A stretch of DNA of 64,000 nt, taken from NCBI RefSeq assembly GCF_937875145.1, contig NZ_CALNCS010000021.1, forward strand, positions 39,909-103,908, given 5' to 3'. Below the pieces are notes generated by a model. The model made no database searches and had not been told where the DNA came from. It saw only the letters and a list, made by a program, of their open reading frames with translations. Made by a program: the position numbers and the translations under genes. Numbering within the stretch: position 1 is the stretch's first letter; each line of letters opens with the position of its first letter. Shown here piece by piece: positions 24,721 to 33,907 of this stretch. The DNA is from Alkalibaculum bacchi. Lineage in GTDB: Bacteria > Bacillota > Clostridia > Eubacteriales > Alkalibacteraceae.

Positions 24721-26307
24721 CTACGAATTTAACTCCAAATACTCATCATACGACATGCGTTTATCTATTACACCATGTGGTCCGATGTCGATCATTCGGT
24801 TTGCTATAGTTTGTACAAATTGATGGTCATGGGATGTAAATATAATATTGCTCTTATAATCCACTAGTCCATTATTTAATGCTGTGATAGATTCTAAATC
24901 TAAATGGTTTGTAGGCTGATCTAGTAGCAAGAAATTAGCTTCATTAAGCATCATTCTCGATAACATACATCGAACTTTTTCTCCTCCAGATAGAACATTG
25001 ACTTTCTTTTGGGCTTCATCACCTGAGAAGAGCATTCTTCCTAGAAAACCTCGAACATAGCTTTCTGTTTGATCTTTTGAAAATTGACGCATCCAATCCA
25101 CAAGGTTTAAAACGACATCATTAAAGTACTCAGAATTATCCTTTGGAAAGTAAGACCTCGATATGGTTACGCCCCATTTATAAGACCCGCTATCAGGTTC
25201 CATTTCACCTGTAAGTATTTTTATTAATGTGGTATTAGCGACCTCATTCGGCGAAACTAAGGCAATTTTATCGCCTTTAATGACACCAAAACTTACATTG
25301 TCAAGGACTTTTACTCCATCAATTGTCTTGCTGATATTATCAACTGTTAAGATATCGTTGCCTACTTCTCTTTCTGGCTTAAATGCTACATAAGGGTATT
25401 TCCTTGAAGATGGTTGAATATCATCTAAAGTGATTTTTTCTAAGATCTTCTTACGAGATGTAGCTTGCTTTGATTTTGAAGCATTGGCGCTAAATCGAGC
25501 GATAAAATCTTGAAGTTGTTTGACTTTATCTTCTTTTTTCTTATTTTGGTCTCGAGCCATTTGAAGGGCAAGTTGGCTGGATTCATACCAGAAGTCGTAA
25601 TTACCCATGAACATCTTGATTTTTCCAAAGTCTACATCGCAAATATGTGTACAAACTTTATTTAAGAAATATCGGTCGTGGGATACGACGATGACGGTTC
25701 CTTCAAAATTGATTAAAAACTCCTCTAACCATTTGACAGATTGTAAGTCTAAATTGTTAGTAGGCTCATCTAGGATTAAAACTCCAGGATGTCCAAATAA
25801 AGCTTGAGCTAAAAGTACTTTTACTTTTTCAGAACCTTGTAATTGGGCCATGGTTTTGTCATGTAAATCACCTGGAATGCCTAAGCCTTGAAGCAAAGTA
25901 GCAGATTCTGATTCAGCTTCCCAGCCATTAAGGTCTGCGAACTCTCCTTCTAATTCTGCTGCTCGAATTCCATCTTCATCGGTGAAATCAGCTTTTGCGT
26001 AGATTTCGTCCTTTTCCTTCATAATTTCATAAAGTCGAGGATTACCTAGTATTACTGTTTCTAAAACGACTTTATCATCATATTGATAATGATCTTGTTT
26101 TAATACTGAAAGTCGTACATCTTTAGCAATGCTAATGTCCCCAGTATTAGGTTCAATCTGTCCGGATAAAATCTTTAGGAAAGTACTCTTTCCAGCGCCA
26201 TTAGCGCCGATTACTCCGTAACAATTTCCTTGTGTAAATTTTAAGTTTACATCCTCAAAAAGCTTTTGGTCTCCATATCGTAAACTAATATTTGTAGCTG
26301 TTATCAT
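24721..26307 (-). CDS. ABC-F family ATPase (YbiT/YkpA subgroup)
   Basis: A soluble 528-residue protein with two ATPase domains and an interdomain linker; ABC-F proteins bind ribosomes and modulate translation. Domain 1 has Walker A GANGAGKST (34-42) and ILDEPTNNLD. Domain 2 has a divergent Walker A (SPNEVANTTL, about 350-359) and the signature LSGGEKVR, but the catalytic Glu after Walker B is Gln464 (LLLDQPTNHLD). That change should slow hydrolysis at site 2. The YbiT/YkpA group often has a non-standard second domain. The linker (about 240-300) is rich in Lys. No membrane segment. Start ATG 26307 with AAGGATGATATAA upstream. Confidence 0.88.
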   Translation of the reverse strand: MITATNISLRYGDQKLFEDVNLKFTQGNCYGVIGANGAGKSTFLKILSGQIEPNTGDISIAKDVRLSVLKQDHYQYDDKVVLETVILGNPRLYEIMKEKDEIYAKADFTDEDGIRAAELEGEFADLNGWEAESESATLLQGLGIPGDLHDKTMAQLQGSEKVKVLLAQALFGHPGVLILDEPTNNLDLQSVKWLEEFLINFEGTVIVVSHDRYFLNKVCTHICDVDFGKIKMFMGNYDFWYESSQLALQMARDQNKKKEDKVKQLQDFIARFSANASKSKQATSRKKILEKITLDDIQPSSRKYPYVAFKPEREVGNDILTVDNISKTIDGVKVLDNVSFGVIKGDKIALVSPNEVANTTLIKILTGEMEPDSGSYKWGVTISRSYFPKDNSEYFNDVVLNLVDWMRQFSKDQTESYVRGFLGRMLFSGDEAQKKVNVLSGGEKVRCMLSRMMLNEANFLLLDQPTNHLDLESITALNNGLVDYKSNIIFTSHDHQFVQTIANRMIDIGPHGVIDKRMSYDEYLELNS

Positions 26308-26662
26308 TTATATCATCCTTATTATACATAATCCGGACTATTATATCACAACTGATTTATTTATGTAAATAGATGAAAAATAAAAGTGCTAGGGTCAAGT
26401 CACATGCGCCAAAGAGTTCATTGCATATAAGGAAGTAGTTAAATTCAAAGTAAAACGTTCTTAAATACATAAAAAGACTCTAAATTCTTTTTTAGAGTCT
26501 TTTTAGAAAGCTTAAAATTAAAAGTGTAACTTGTAAAGTCATACACTTCGCCTTTAGGTGAGCTAATGTAGAGAACGCTACCTTCTCGTTTTTGACTACA
26601 GATATTAAAAGTACCCTAAAGGAATACTCTAATGCTAGTAACTAGTGACCAAGGACTAGGGA
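26308..26662. other. 355-bp gap between the ABC-F and nadC genes
   Basis: It holds a perfect hairpin, AAAAAGACTCTAAA (26471-26484) with TTTAGAGTCTTTTT (26491-26504), which can terminate in both directions and probably ends the nad operon. The rest is AT-rich, with repeats of CTAGT/ACTAG near 26635-26660. No gene seen. Confidence 0.6.
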
Positions 26663-27517
26663 CTAAAGCGCCTTCGGTGCTTTAAGTTTCATGTTTTTCA
26701 TACTTATATCTAATGCGCTTACGGAGTGGGTTAACTTTCCAACGGATATATAATCAACTCCAGTTTTGCCTATTTCTTCAATGGTATCTAAGCTGACATT
26801 GCCAGAAGCTTCTGTAATAGCTCTGCCGTCAATTTTTTTGACTGCTTCTTTCATCATCTCAGGGTTCATATTGTCCAGCATGATAATATCTGCACCAACA
26901 GCCAGCGCTTCGTCTAACATGTCAAAATCTTCTACTTCAACTTCTATTTTATTGACGAAAGACGTATTTTGTCTTGCTGAATTTACTGCATTTGTTATAC
27001 TTCCAGCTGCGCCGATGTGATTGTCTTTAATTAAAATACCATCAGATAAATTAAAACGGTGATTTGCTCCGCCGCCTACTCTTACAGCGTATTTTTCTAA
27101 GACCCTAAGTCCAGGAGTAGTTTTTCTTGTATCTACAACTTTGGCCTTTGTTCCCTGAAGTTTTTCTGCATATAGACTAGTTAAAGTAGCTATACCACTT
27201 AATCTTTGAAGTAAATTTAAAGCGGTTCTTTCTCCTGTTAGTATACTTCTTGCATTTCCTCGAATAAGTGCGATTTTATCTCCTGGAATTACCTGTTGGC
27301 CATCTGTTTTAAAAAAATCTACCTCTACATTACCTAGTATCTCAAATACTCTTTTAAAAGTGAATAGCCCTGCCATAATGCCCTTTTCCTTGGCAATTAA
27401 GTCTACAGTAGCTACTGCATCTTCCGGCACAATGCTATTAGTAGTAATATCCTCACTTGTGACATCTTCTTTGAGAGTGTTTTTGATGATTTTATCGATT
27501 ATCAAATAGTTCGTCAT
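26663..27517 (-). CDS. nadC: Nicotinate-nucleotide pyrophosphorylase (quinolinate phosphoribosyltransferase)
   Basis: Last step of de novo NAD synthesis: quinolinate plus PRPP gives nicotinate mononucleotide. Typical motifs: KEDVTSEDIT near the N-terminus, GERTALNLLQRLSGIAT, DTRKTTPGLR, the KVDxG-type EVEVEDFD and LDNM. The length of 284 is standard. The chosen start at 27517 overlaps the 3' end of nadB; AAAGGAGG lies 13 bp upstream of it, a little far. The operon order on the minus strand is nadA-nadB-nadC. A hairpin with a TTCG loop overlaps the stop. Confidence 0.95.
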   Translation of the reverse strand: MTNYLIIDKIIKNTLKEDVTSEDITTNSIVPEDAVATVDLIAKEKGIMAGLFTFKRVFEILGNVEVDFFKTDGQQVIPGDKIALIRGNARSILTGERTALNLLQRLSGIATLTSLYAEKLQGTKAKVVDTRKTTPGLRVLEKYAVRVGGGANHRFNLSDGILIKDNHIGAAGSITNAVNSARQNTSFVNKIEVEVEDFDMLDEALAVGADIIMLDNMNPEMMKEAVKKIDGRAITEASGNVSLDTIEEIGKTGVDYISVGKLTHSVSALDISMKNMKLKAPKAL

Positions 27518-28796
27518 GTAAATCAGGAGACCTCCTTTGTATTTCTTTTTTAAGTAATTGTTTGTTTTCATATTGGAAGTAACAAATATCAATGTTGTCT
27601 AAAGATATAGGGATCTTTACGATCTCTATATCTTTGTAGTTTTGATTAATGGTTTGAGCACATCTTTTTGAAAAGACTAAACCTTCAAGCAGAGAGTTGC
27701 TAGCCAATCTGTTTTTGCCGTGGATACCTGTACAGCTCGTTTCTCCTACTGCATAAAGCTGCTTCATGGAGGTTTTAGAGTCTGTATCTACTTTGATTCC
27801 ACCCATATGATAATGCTGTGAGGGGATAACAAGCATAGGGTCCTTTGTGATATCGATACCAATTTGAACACATTTTTCATAGATCATTGGGAAGCGACCT
27901 ATAATAAAGTCTCTTGGTAAAAAGGAAATGTCGAGAAAAACATAAGGAATATTTGATTTTAAAATCTCTTCTCGTATAACTTTTGTCACTACATCCCTAG
28001 GGAGTAGCTCATCTACAAAACGCTCTCCTTTTTGATTTAGAAGTTTTCCACCTTCACCTCTTACAGCTTCTGAAATAAGGAAACGCCTGCCATAGTAATT
28101 ATTATCGTAAAGCCCTGTGGGATGAAATTGTATATATTCTAAATTCATTACTTCAATGTGGTGTTTAAAAGCTAAAGCTAGCGAATCACCTGTTAAAGTC
28201 CGTTGATTTGTAGAGTCTTTAAAAATCCCACCAATGCCACCTGTGGCCAATACGACAGATTTTGCATAAACATTAATTTGATCTTCCTCTTTTCTGAGAA
28301 TACCTCCATAACAAGTATTGCCCTTAACAATGAGATCAACCAAACAGGTGTGTTCCATTAGTTTTACGTTATCTAGTTTCTTTACGTGATTCATCAGGGA
28401 CTCCCATAGATACTGCCCTGTTTTATCTTTTACGTGCACAATGCGATTATTACAATGGGCTCCTTCTTTTGTATAGGATAATCCATCCTTATTAGAGTCA
28501 AAAGGAACTTGTAATTCTATCAGTTTATTAATATTATCTATAGATTCTCCTACAAGGCACGCTACTGCTTCTCGGTCATTTTCATATTGGCCTGCTTTTA
28601 GCGTATCTTCAATATGTAGGGGGATATCTTCTACATTTCTAGCAGTAGCGATACCACCTTGAGCTAAATAGGTATTGTTTTCACTTAGTTCACCTTTAGA
28701 AACTAGTAAGACATTTAATTCTTTATCTAAGTTTAATGCACAATATAAGCCAGCCACTCCAGAGCCTACAATGAGTATGTCTACATTTAGTTCCAT
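27492..28796 (-). CDS. nadB: L-aspartate oxidase, short form
   Basis: Oxidises L-aspartate to iminoaspartate with FAD. The N-terminal FAD motif is GSGVAGLYCALN; LAQGGIATA, GGIGGIFKDS and GETSCTGIHGKNRLASNSL are the conserved catalytic stretches. At 434 residues it is shorter than the usual 510-540 and lacks the C-terminal helical domain, ending soon after the core. In obligate anaerobes fumarate is the usual acceptor. The start at 28796 lies 4 bp after the nadA stop; ATG 28817 is an alternative. It overlaps nadC by 26 bp. Confidence 0.93.
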   Translation of the reverse strand: MELNVDILIVGSGVAGLYCALNLDKELNVLLVSKGELSENNTYLAQGGIATARNVEDIPLHIEDTLKAGQYENDREAVACLVGESIDNINKLIELQVPFDSNKDGLSYTKEGAHCNNRIVHVKDKTGQYLWESLMNHVKKLDNVKLMEHTCLVDLIVKGNTCYGGILRKEEDQINVYAKSVVLATGGIGGIFKDSTNQRTLTGDSLALAFKHHIEVMNLEYIQFHPTGLYDNNYYGRRFLISEAVRGEGGKLLNQKGERFVDELLPRDVVTKVIREEILKSNIPYVFLDISFLPRDFIIGRFPMIYEKCVQIGIDITKDPMLVIPSQHYHMGGIKVDTDSKTSMKQLYAVGETSCTGIHGKNRLASNSLLEGLVFSKRCAQTINQNYKDIEIVKIPISLDNIDICYFQYENKQLLKKEIQRRSPDLHDELFDNR

Positions 28797-28800
28797 TTTT

Positions 28801-29709
28801 TTATTTAGAGAGTTCATGCATTTTCTCAAGGGAACGCAATGCTTTAACTCTCAAACCTTCCTCTACAGTAATCTCGTGTTTGTTAAATGCAAGGCTTTCA
28901 TAGACATCTTGTAGAGTGGTTTTTTTCATATTTACACATGTCATAGTCGCACCAGGTACGTAAAAATTTTTGTCTGGATTTTTCTTTTTCATCTGATGAA
29001 GGATACCTTCTTCTGTTACAACGAGATAATCTTTGAAATCATAGTCTGTTGCAAAATTAAGTATTCCACTAGTACTACCTATATAATCTGCCAAGTCTCG
29101 TACTTCTTTGTCGCATTCAGGATGGGCGAGGACTTTGATTTCTGGAATCCTTTTTTTGATTTCAACAATGCTTTCTGGTCTGACTTTGTGATGTGTAATA
29201 CAGAAACCATCCCATAAAACAAACCTTTTGCTAGGAAATTGCTCGGCTAAGTAGCTGCCTAAGTTTTTGTCTGGTAGGAATAGAATTTCATCGCTTTCAA
29301 TACTATTGATAATTTTTTCTGCACTTGAAGAAGTAACACAAACATCTACAAGAGCCTTTACTTCTGTAGATGAGTTGATATAAGCCACTACAGTTGCATC
29401 AGGATGATTTTTGGTCCATTCTAAAACACCTTCTTCATCAGCCATATCCGCCATAGGGCATCCAGCATCTAAGGCAGGTAATAAAACAGTTTTTTCTGGG
29501 GATAAGATTTTAGCGCTTTCAGCCATAAACTTTACTCCACAAAAGACGATTAGCTGTTGTTCGCAGTCTCGAGCAATTTGACTTAAATAGTAAGAATCGC
29601 CGATGACATCTGCAATATCTTGAACCTCAGGTCTTTGATAATAATGGGCTAAAATGATTGCATTTTTTTCCTTTTTTAATCTTTGGATTTCTTCAATTAA
29701 TTTTTTCAT
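28801..29709 (-). CDS. nadA: Quinolinate synthase A
   Basis: A [4Fe-4S] enzyme that condenses iminoaspartate with dihydroxyacetone phosphate to quinolinate. The 302-residue protein shows AHYYQRPEVQ (21-30), DSYYLSQ, and three cluster cysteines in DAGCPMAD, DGFCITHH and ATMTCVNMKK, plus HPEC. First gene of nadABC. The start ATG 29709 follows AAAGTGATGAGCG. Upstream lies a perfect tandem duplication of 18 bp (29751-29786) that may be an operator. Confidence 0.96.
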   Translation of the reverse strand: MKKLIEEIQRLKKEKNAIILAHYYQRPEVQDIADVIGDSYYLSQIARDCEQQLIVFCGVKFMAESAKILSPEKTVLLPALDAGCPMADMADEEGVLEWTKNHPDATVVAYINSSTEVKALVDVCVTSSSAEKIINSIESDEILFLPDKNLGSYLAEQFPSKRFVLWDGFCITHHKVRPESIVEIKKRIPEIKVLAHPECDKEVRDLADYIGSTSGILNFATDYDFKDYLVVTEEGILHQMKKKNPDKNFYVPGATMTCVNMKKTTLQDVYESLAFNKHEITVEEGLRVKALRSLEKMHELSK

Positions 29710-29750
29710 CGCTCATCACTTTCTGTTGTATTTTTTTCATTCATACTCAT

Positions 29751-29786
29751 TTAATTAAAGATTATAACTTAATTAAAGATTATAAC
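29751..29786. promoter_or_regulatory. Tandem 18-bp repeat upstream of nadA
   Basis: TTAATTAAAGATTATAAC occurs twice, back to back, without mismatch (29751-29768 and 29769-29786). On the nadA strand each copy contains TTATAAT, a -10-like word. It may be a promoter with a duplicated operator or a simple slippage duplication. The regulator is unknown. Confidence 0.5.
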
Positions 29787-30050
29787 ATAGTTCAAAAATA
29801 AAATTAATATCATAATTCCTTGAATAGGATGTAATAATTTAGGAAAGGGAATTTAATGTAGCTAGTGGCAGGTTTACCCATTACGATAAATATGATAAAA
29901 AGTTTCACTTTTATGTACCAATCGATTACGTTATAATATATAGTATGGAACTGTAAAAATATATAAAATTTAGTTATTTAATCAAACAGCTGCTTGTTGA
30001 TCGGACATTATGCGGATCAATAAGCGATTATAGAATAGGGAGGTTACATA
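29787..30050 (+). promoter_or_regulatory. folE upstream region: -10 box and hairpin leader
   Basis: TATAAT at 29932-29937 is the best -10 candidate, with a poor -35. The leader contains GCTTGTTGATC (29992-30002) facing GATCAATAAGC (30015-30025), a 10-of-11 hairpin without a T run. I could not match it to the known folate riboswitch. GGGAGG (30039-30044) is the folE ribosome site. Confidence 0.4.
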
Positions 30051-30617
30051 ATGGATAAGAAAAAAATTGAAGATGCGGTTAGACAAATATTAGAGGCGAT
30101 TGGAGAAGACCCAGATAGAGAAGGGTTAATAGAAACGCCAAAGAGAATTGCGAAAATGTATGAAGAAATTTTTTCGGGCCTAGAACAAGATCCAGGAGCA
30201 CATCTAGAAAAAATTTTTCCAGGTGAAAATCACGAGGAACTAGTTCTCATCAAGGATATTCCATTTTATTCTATGTGTGAACATCATTTAGTACCTTTTT
30301 TTGGGAAAGCGCATGTAGGATATCTTCCTAAAGACGGAAAATTAACAGGTCTTAGCAAATTAGCTAGAGTGGTAGAAACCCTCTCAAAGAGACCTCAATT
30401 ACAAGAGAGATTAACCTCTTCTGTAGCAGATATTATTATGGAAAAATTGAAACCTTATGGCGTAATCGTTGTTATTGAAGCAGAGCACATGTGTATGACT
30501 ATGCGAGGAGTTAAAAAGCCAGGTTCTAAAACCATAACGTCTGCCGTAAGAGGAGGATTTGCTACAGATGCTAAGGCGCGAGCAGAAGTCATGTCCTTTA
30601 TTAATTGGAGAAACTAG
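30051..30617 (+). CDS. folE: GTP cyclohydrolase I
   Basis: Converts GTP to dihydroneopterin triphosphate, the first step of folate synthesis. The 188-residue length is standard. [18 protein letters not shown], the zinc/active-site CEHHLVPF and the CMTMRGV stretch provide the Cys, His and Cys ligands. The first gene of folE-folP-folB-folK plus an HD-domain gene, all on the plus strand with small gaps or overlaps. GGGAGGTTACATA is its ribosome site. Confidence 0.97.
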   Translation: MDKKKIEDAVRQILEAIGEDPDREGLIETPKRIAKMYEEIFSGLEQDPGAHLEKIFPGENHEELVLIKDIPFYSMCEHHLVPFFGKAHVGYLPKDGKLTGLSKLARVVETLSKRPQLQERLTSSVADIIMEKLKPYGVIVVIEAEHMCMTMRGVKKPGSKTITSAVRGGFATDAKARAEVMSFINWRN

Positions 30618-30669
30618 TTGACAGCAAGGGTTTTAGAATTAAAATTATCACAAATGATGGGGGCAATGG

Positions 30670-31491
30670 ATGAAGACAGTAAAAGAAATGTTTGATTTTG
30701 ATAAAAAGACTTATATTATGGGCATTTTAAATGTGACTCCGGATTCCTTTTCAGATGGTGATAGCTGGAACAATATAAACAGTGCTATAAACCATGCAGA
30801 AGAGATGATCAGGCAAGGTGCAGATATTATTGATGTAGGAGGAGAATCTACTAGGCCTGGTTATACCATGATTAGTGACGAAGAAGAAATTCAAAGAACA
30901 ATCCCATACATTCGAGCTTTAAAAGAGAGGTTTGACGTTCCTGTGTCAATTGATACATATAAACCTGCTGTAGCAGAGGCAGCGCTCAAGAATGGAGTAG
31001 ATATTATTAACGATATCTGGGGATTACAAAGAGATCCTGAAATGGCAACCGTTGTAGCGAAATACAATGCGCCAGTTATCGTTATGCACAATCAAAATAC
31101 TACAGAGTATGATGGTGACATAATAGGAGAAATCAAAAGATTCTTAAACAAATCCATAGAGATTGCTACTTCTCATGGAGTAGGGCGAGAAAATATCATA
31201 TTAGATCCTGGTATAGGCTTTGGGAAGACTCCAGAACAAAATCTCCAAGTTATGAGAAGATTATCTGAACTTAAGGTAATAGGTCTTCCTATATTGTTAG
31301 GCACTTCTAGAAAATCTACCATTGGAAAAATCCTTAATCTACCGCCAAAGGAGAGAGTAGAGGGTACTCTAGCTACATCTGTAATAGGTATTATGCAAGG
31401 AATGAATATTTTACGAGTTCATGATGTAAAAGAAAATTATAGAGCGGCTAAAGTGACAGATGCCATATTAAAGGGGAAAATAGATGGATAA
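30670..31491 (+). CDS. folP: Dihydropteroate synthase
   Basis: Joins p-aminobenzoate to dihydropterin pyrophosphate; the target of sulfonamides. Conserved NVTPDSFSDG (21-30), GGESTRPG, the DPGIGFGKTPEQN loop and GTSRKST are all present; 273 residues is normal. It has GGGGGCAATGG before the ATG and overlaps folB by 8 bp. Confidence 0.97.
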   Translation: MKTVKEMFDFDKKTYIMGILNVTPDSFSDGDSWNNINSAINHAEEMIRQGADIIDVGGESTRPGYTMISDEEEIQRTIPYIRALKERFDVPVSIDTYKPAVAEAALKNGVDIINDIWGLQRDPEMATVVAKYNAPVIVMHNQNTTEYDGDIIGEIKRFLNKSIEIATSHGVGRENIILDPGIGFGKTPEQNLQVMRRLSELKVIGLPILLGTSRKSTIGKILNLPPKERVEGTLATSVIGIMQGMNILRVHDVKENYRAAKVTDAILKGKIDG

Positions 31492-31849
31492 AATTATTAT
31501 GGAGAATATGTACTTTTATGGTTATCATGGCGTCTTAGAGGAAGAAAAGAAACTGGGTCAAAAATTTTTTGTAGATGCAGAGCTTTATCTTGATTTAAAA
31601 AAAGCCGGTGAAAGCGATGATTTACATTATACCGTCAGCTATGCTGAAGTATATGAGATGATTCAAAAAAACTTTAAGGAAAAAAAGATGGATTTAATTG
31701 AAGCCGTGGCGGAGACCCTCTGCAATCAAATATTAGATGCTTATCCTATTATTCATGAAGTAATGATAAGAGTAAAGAAGCCAGAAGCGCCTGTTGAAGG
31801 GATTTACGATTACTTTGGTGTGGAATTGAGGAGAAAGAAAAATGGTTAA
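31484..31849 (+). CDS. folB: Dihydroneopterin aldolase
   Basis: Cleaves dihydroneopterin to hydroxymethyl-dihydropterin and glycolaldehyde. The 121-residue protein has the typical YGYHGVLEEEKKLGQKF motif with a conserved Glu, SYAEVYE and the C-terminal VRVKKP-type sequence. It overlaps folP upstream and folK downstream by 8 bp each, so the three are translationally coupled. Confidence 0.96.
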   Translation: MDKIIMENMYFYGYHGVLEEEKKLGQKFFVDAELYLDLKKAGESDDLHYTVSYAEVYEMIQKNFKEKKMDLIEAVAETLCNQILDAYPIIHEVMIRVKKPEAPVEGIYDYFGVELRRKKNG

Positions 31850-32321
31850 AGCGTATTTAGGTTTAGGGAGTAATATGGGTGATACGAGAAAGAATCTAGA
31901 TATTGCAGTTGATCTTTTGAAGTCTTCAAAGAATATTACGGTGATAAAAGTATCTTCTTATTATGAGACAGAACCTGTAGGCTATGTAGAACAAGATTGG
32001 TTTTTAAACATCGTTGTCCAGATTGAAACGAATTTTGAACCAGAAGAGCTCTTGGTATTTTGCCAACAGATTGAAGAAGTACTGAAGAGAAAGAGAATCA
32101 TTCGTTGGGGTCCTAGAACCATCGACGTGGATGTACTCTTATATGAAAATTACACAAGTGCTGAAGAATCTTTGACCATACCTCATCCAAGAATGACAGA
32201 AAGAGCTTTTGTCATGATTCCTCTTTATGAAATCGCCCCTGATTTAGTCATAGAAGGAAAATCCATAGATGGAATAATCAAAAGCTTAGATGGAGAAGAA
32301 ATCCGTAAGCTTGAAAAATAA
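31842..32321 (+). CDS. folK: HPPK (hydroxymethyl-dihydropterin pyrophosphokinase)
   Basis: Transfers pyrophosphate from ATP to 6-hydroxymethyl-dihydropterin. The 159-residue protein begins with LGLGSNMGDTRKNLD and contains ETEPVGYVEQDWFLN, the RWGPRTIDVDVLLY active-site stretch and IPHPRMTERAFV. It completes the pterin branch encoded by folE, folP and folB. Confidence 0.97.
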   Translation: MVKAYLGLGSNMGDTRKNLDIAVDLLKSSKNITVIKVSSYYETEPVGYVEQDWFLNIVVQIETNFEPEELLVFCQQIEEVLKRKRIIRWGPRTIDVDVLLYENYTSAEESLTIPHPRMTERAFVMIPLYEIAPDLVIEGKSIDGIIKSLDGEEIRKLEK

Positions 32322-32361
32322 TATCTAAAGTAAAAGGAACTAAGGCGCCGTAGGTGCTTTC

Positions 32362-32859
32362 ATGAAAGGCGAGGACAAGGGGGATAGAGTTAATAAAATC
32401 TTGCGAAATAAAAAATACAAGGAATATCTAAAAAGAATTGAAGGCTTAGAAAAGACGAGAATTTATTGCAAACACCATATAGTTCATTTTATGGATGTAG
32501 CCCGAATTGCGTACATTTTAAATTTAGAAGAAGAAAGTGGCATAGATAAAGAAAAAATATATGTTACAGCTCTATTACACGATATTGGCAGATGGGTAGA
32601 ATACGAAAAGGGTATAGACCATGCACTAGCCAGTAAAGAGCTAGCCTATGAAATCCTTAAAGACTGTGGATTCACTTATGAAGAGACCGTAGTGATTTGC
32701 CAAGCAATAGGCCACCACAGAATCAAAGAAAACCACCCTACGACTTTAAGTCGGTACCTATACCAGGCAGACAAATTATCAAGGCCTTGTACTTCCTGTG
32801 AGTCTATAGGTACGTGTAAGAAGTTCAATAAAGGTGAAGTACCTGTTGTAGTATACTAA
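32362..32859 (+). CDS. HD-domain hydrolase
   Basis: A 165-residue protein with an HD metal-dependent phosphohydrolase domain: HHIVHF near 38-43, LLHDIGRW (about 71-78), a later GHHRIKE motif and a Cys-rich segment CTSCESIGTC near the C-terminus that might bind a metal. Such short HD proteins often follow folate genes in clostridia and may hydrolyse a nucleotide or pterin phosphate, though no substrate is known. The start codon is uncertain, since the ribosome site is weak. The region before it repeats the AAGGCGCC...GGTGCTT word seen at the end of nadC. Confidence 0.75.
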   Translation: MKGEDKGDRVNKILRNKKYKEYLKRIEGLEKTRIYCKHHIVHFMDVARIAYILNLEEESGIDKEKIYVTALLHDIGRWVEYEKGIDHALASKELAYEILKDCGFTYEETVVICQAIGHHRIKENHPTTLSRYLYQADKLSRPCTSCESIGTCKKFNKGEVPVVVY

Positions 32860-32872
32860 ATAAGAGTACGTG

Positions 32873-32905
32873 GTTAACAGCAGTGGAACAATAGTCGATA
32901 ACAAT
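32873..32905 (-). repeat. 11-bp-period repeat locus (3 units)
   Basis: On the minus strand the units are ATTGTTATCGA, CTATTGTTCCA and CTGCTGTTAAC, in phase with the larger array at 56269. See the finding on dispersed 11-bp repeats. Confidence 0.45.
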
Positions 32906-32940
32906 TATTAAAAGCAATAAAGTACTATTGGTGGCTTAAT

Positions 32941-32974
32941 AGGGAACGACGAAGGCGTCGTTCCCTACTTTTTT
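32941..32974 (+). terminator. Terminator of the folate operon
   Basis: AGGGAACGAC (32941-32950) pairs perfectly with GTCGTTCCCT (32957-32966), followed by ACTTTTTTA. Confidence 0.9.
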
Positions 32975-33108
32975 ACCAGAAGGCAAGTATCACCTTTCCT
33001 ACCTAGCTGCTTTCTCCAATATACTAATATGTCAATTTACAAAGTTTCACTTTGAGCCTTTCACTTATAAAGTTTTCCCATCCAACCGACCCATGAATCA
33101 ACGAATAA

Positions 33109-33750
33109 TCAGACAATTATATACTTGAAAATCATCACAAAATGAAAAAAACTACCTAACAGAATAAAGACATGAAAAATCTCATGAAATCCGAATTCGC
33201 CTATTTTGCATTTTTCGGATTTTTTGCCGTATATGATGGCTCCAACAGAATACATGACTCCTCCTAATACTAGTAGCGCAATTGCGAAGGCAGGTAGAGC
33301 CTTTGATATAGGATAAATAAAAAATATAGATATCCAACCTAATAATAAATAAAATCCAGTAGAAAGCCATCTAGGTGCATTCATCCAAAAAATCTTGAGT
33401 ACAATGCCTATAAGGGCGAGAAGCCAAATGAGACCTAGTAAAAGGTATCCTAAGAAGCCTTTTAATGTAATCAAGCAGATAGGCGTATAGGTGGATGCAA
33501 TTAATACATAAATCATTATGTGATCTATTTTTCTTAGAAACTCTAATTTCTCTATAGAGGCGATTTTCCAATGATAGACCGTCGAAGCAGTATATAAGCC
33601 AATTAGCCCAAGTGAAAAGACAATGGAGCTGATAAGATTTTCATAAGAAAAATGATTTATTGTAGACATTAACAACAAAGCTAAAGCAAGGAAGGACAAA
33701 ACTACTCCTATTAAATGGGTAATAGAGTTTATTGGTTCTCTACATTTCAT
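33109..33750 (-). CDS. Hemolysin III / PAQR-family membrane protein
   Basis: A 213-residue integral membrane protein with seven predicted segments. The N-terminal REPINSITHLIG and the C-terminal GFHEIFHVFILLGSFFHF carry the conserved His residues of the PAQR/HlyIII family (metal-dependent hydrolase or receptor-like membrane proteins). The start ATG 33750 is chosen from AAAGGTGT, six codons inside the longest frame. Real hemolytic function is unproven for most members. Monocistronic. Confidence 0.9.
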   Translation of the reverse strand: MKCREPINSITHLIGVVLSFLALALLLMSTINHFSYENLISSIVFSLGLIGLYTASTVYHWKIASIEKLEFLRKIDHIMIYVLIASTYTPICLITLKGFLGYLLLGLIWLLALIGIVLKIFWMNAPRWLSTGFYLLLGWISIFFIYPISKALPAFAIALLVLGGVMYSVGAIIYGKKSEKCKIGEFGFHEIFHVFILLGSFFHFVMIFKYIIV

Positions 33751-33907
33751 ATAAACAACACCTTTCACATAGTAATCAATACTATATCATATGATAATAA
33801 TAAAATTTTATTTAGTATATGTCAAGGTTATCTTTGTAATTGCTATATAAATATTATATAATTCCTTTTAGATTGAGAATTTGCATTTTATTCAGGAGGG
33901 GTATCCT

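Noticed and set aside
29992..30025. Folate (THF) riboswitch before folE
   Set aside because: Only a simple hairpin is present; the conserved riboswitch core sequences could not be found.
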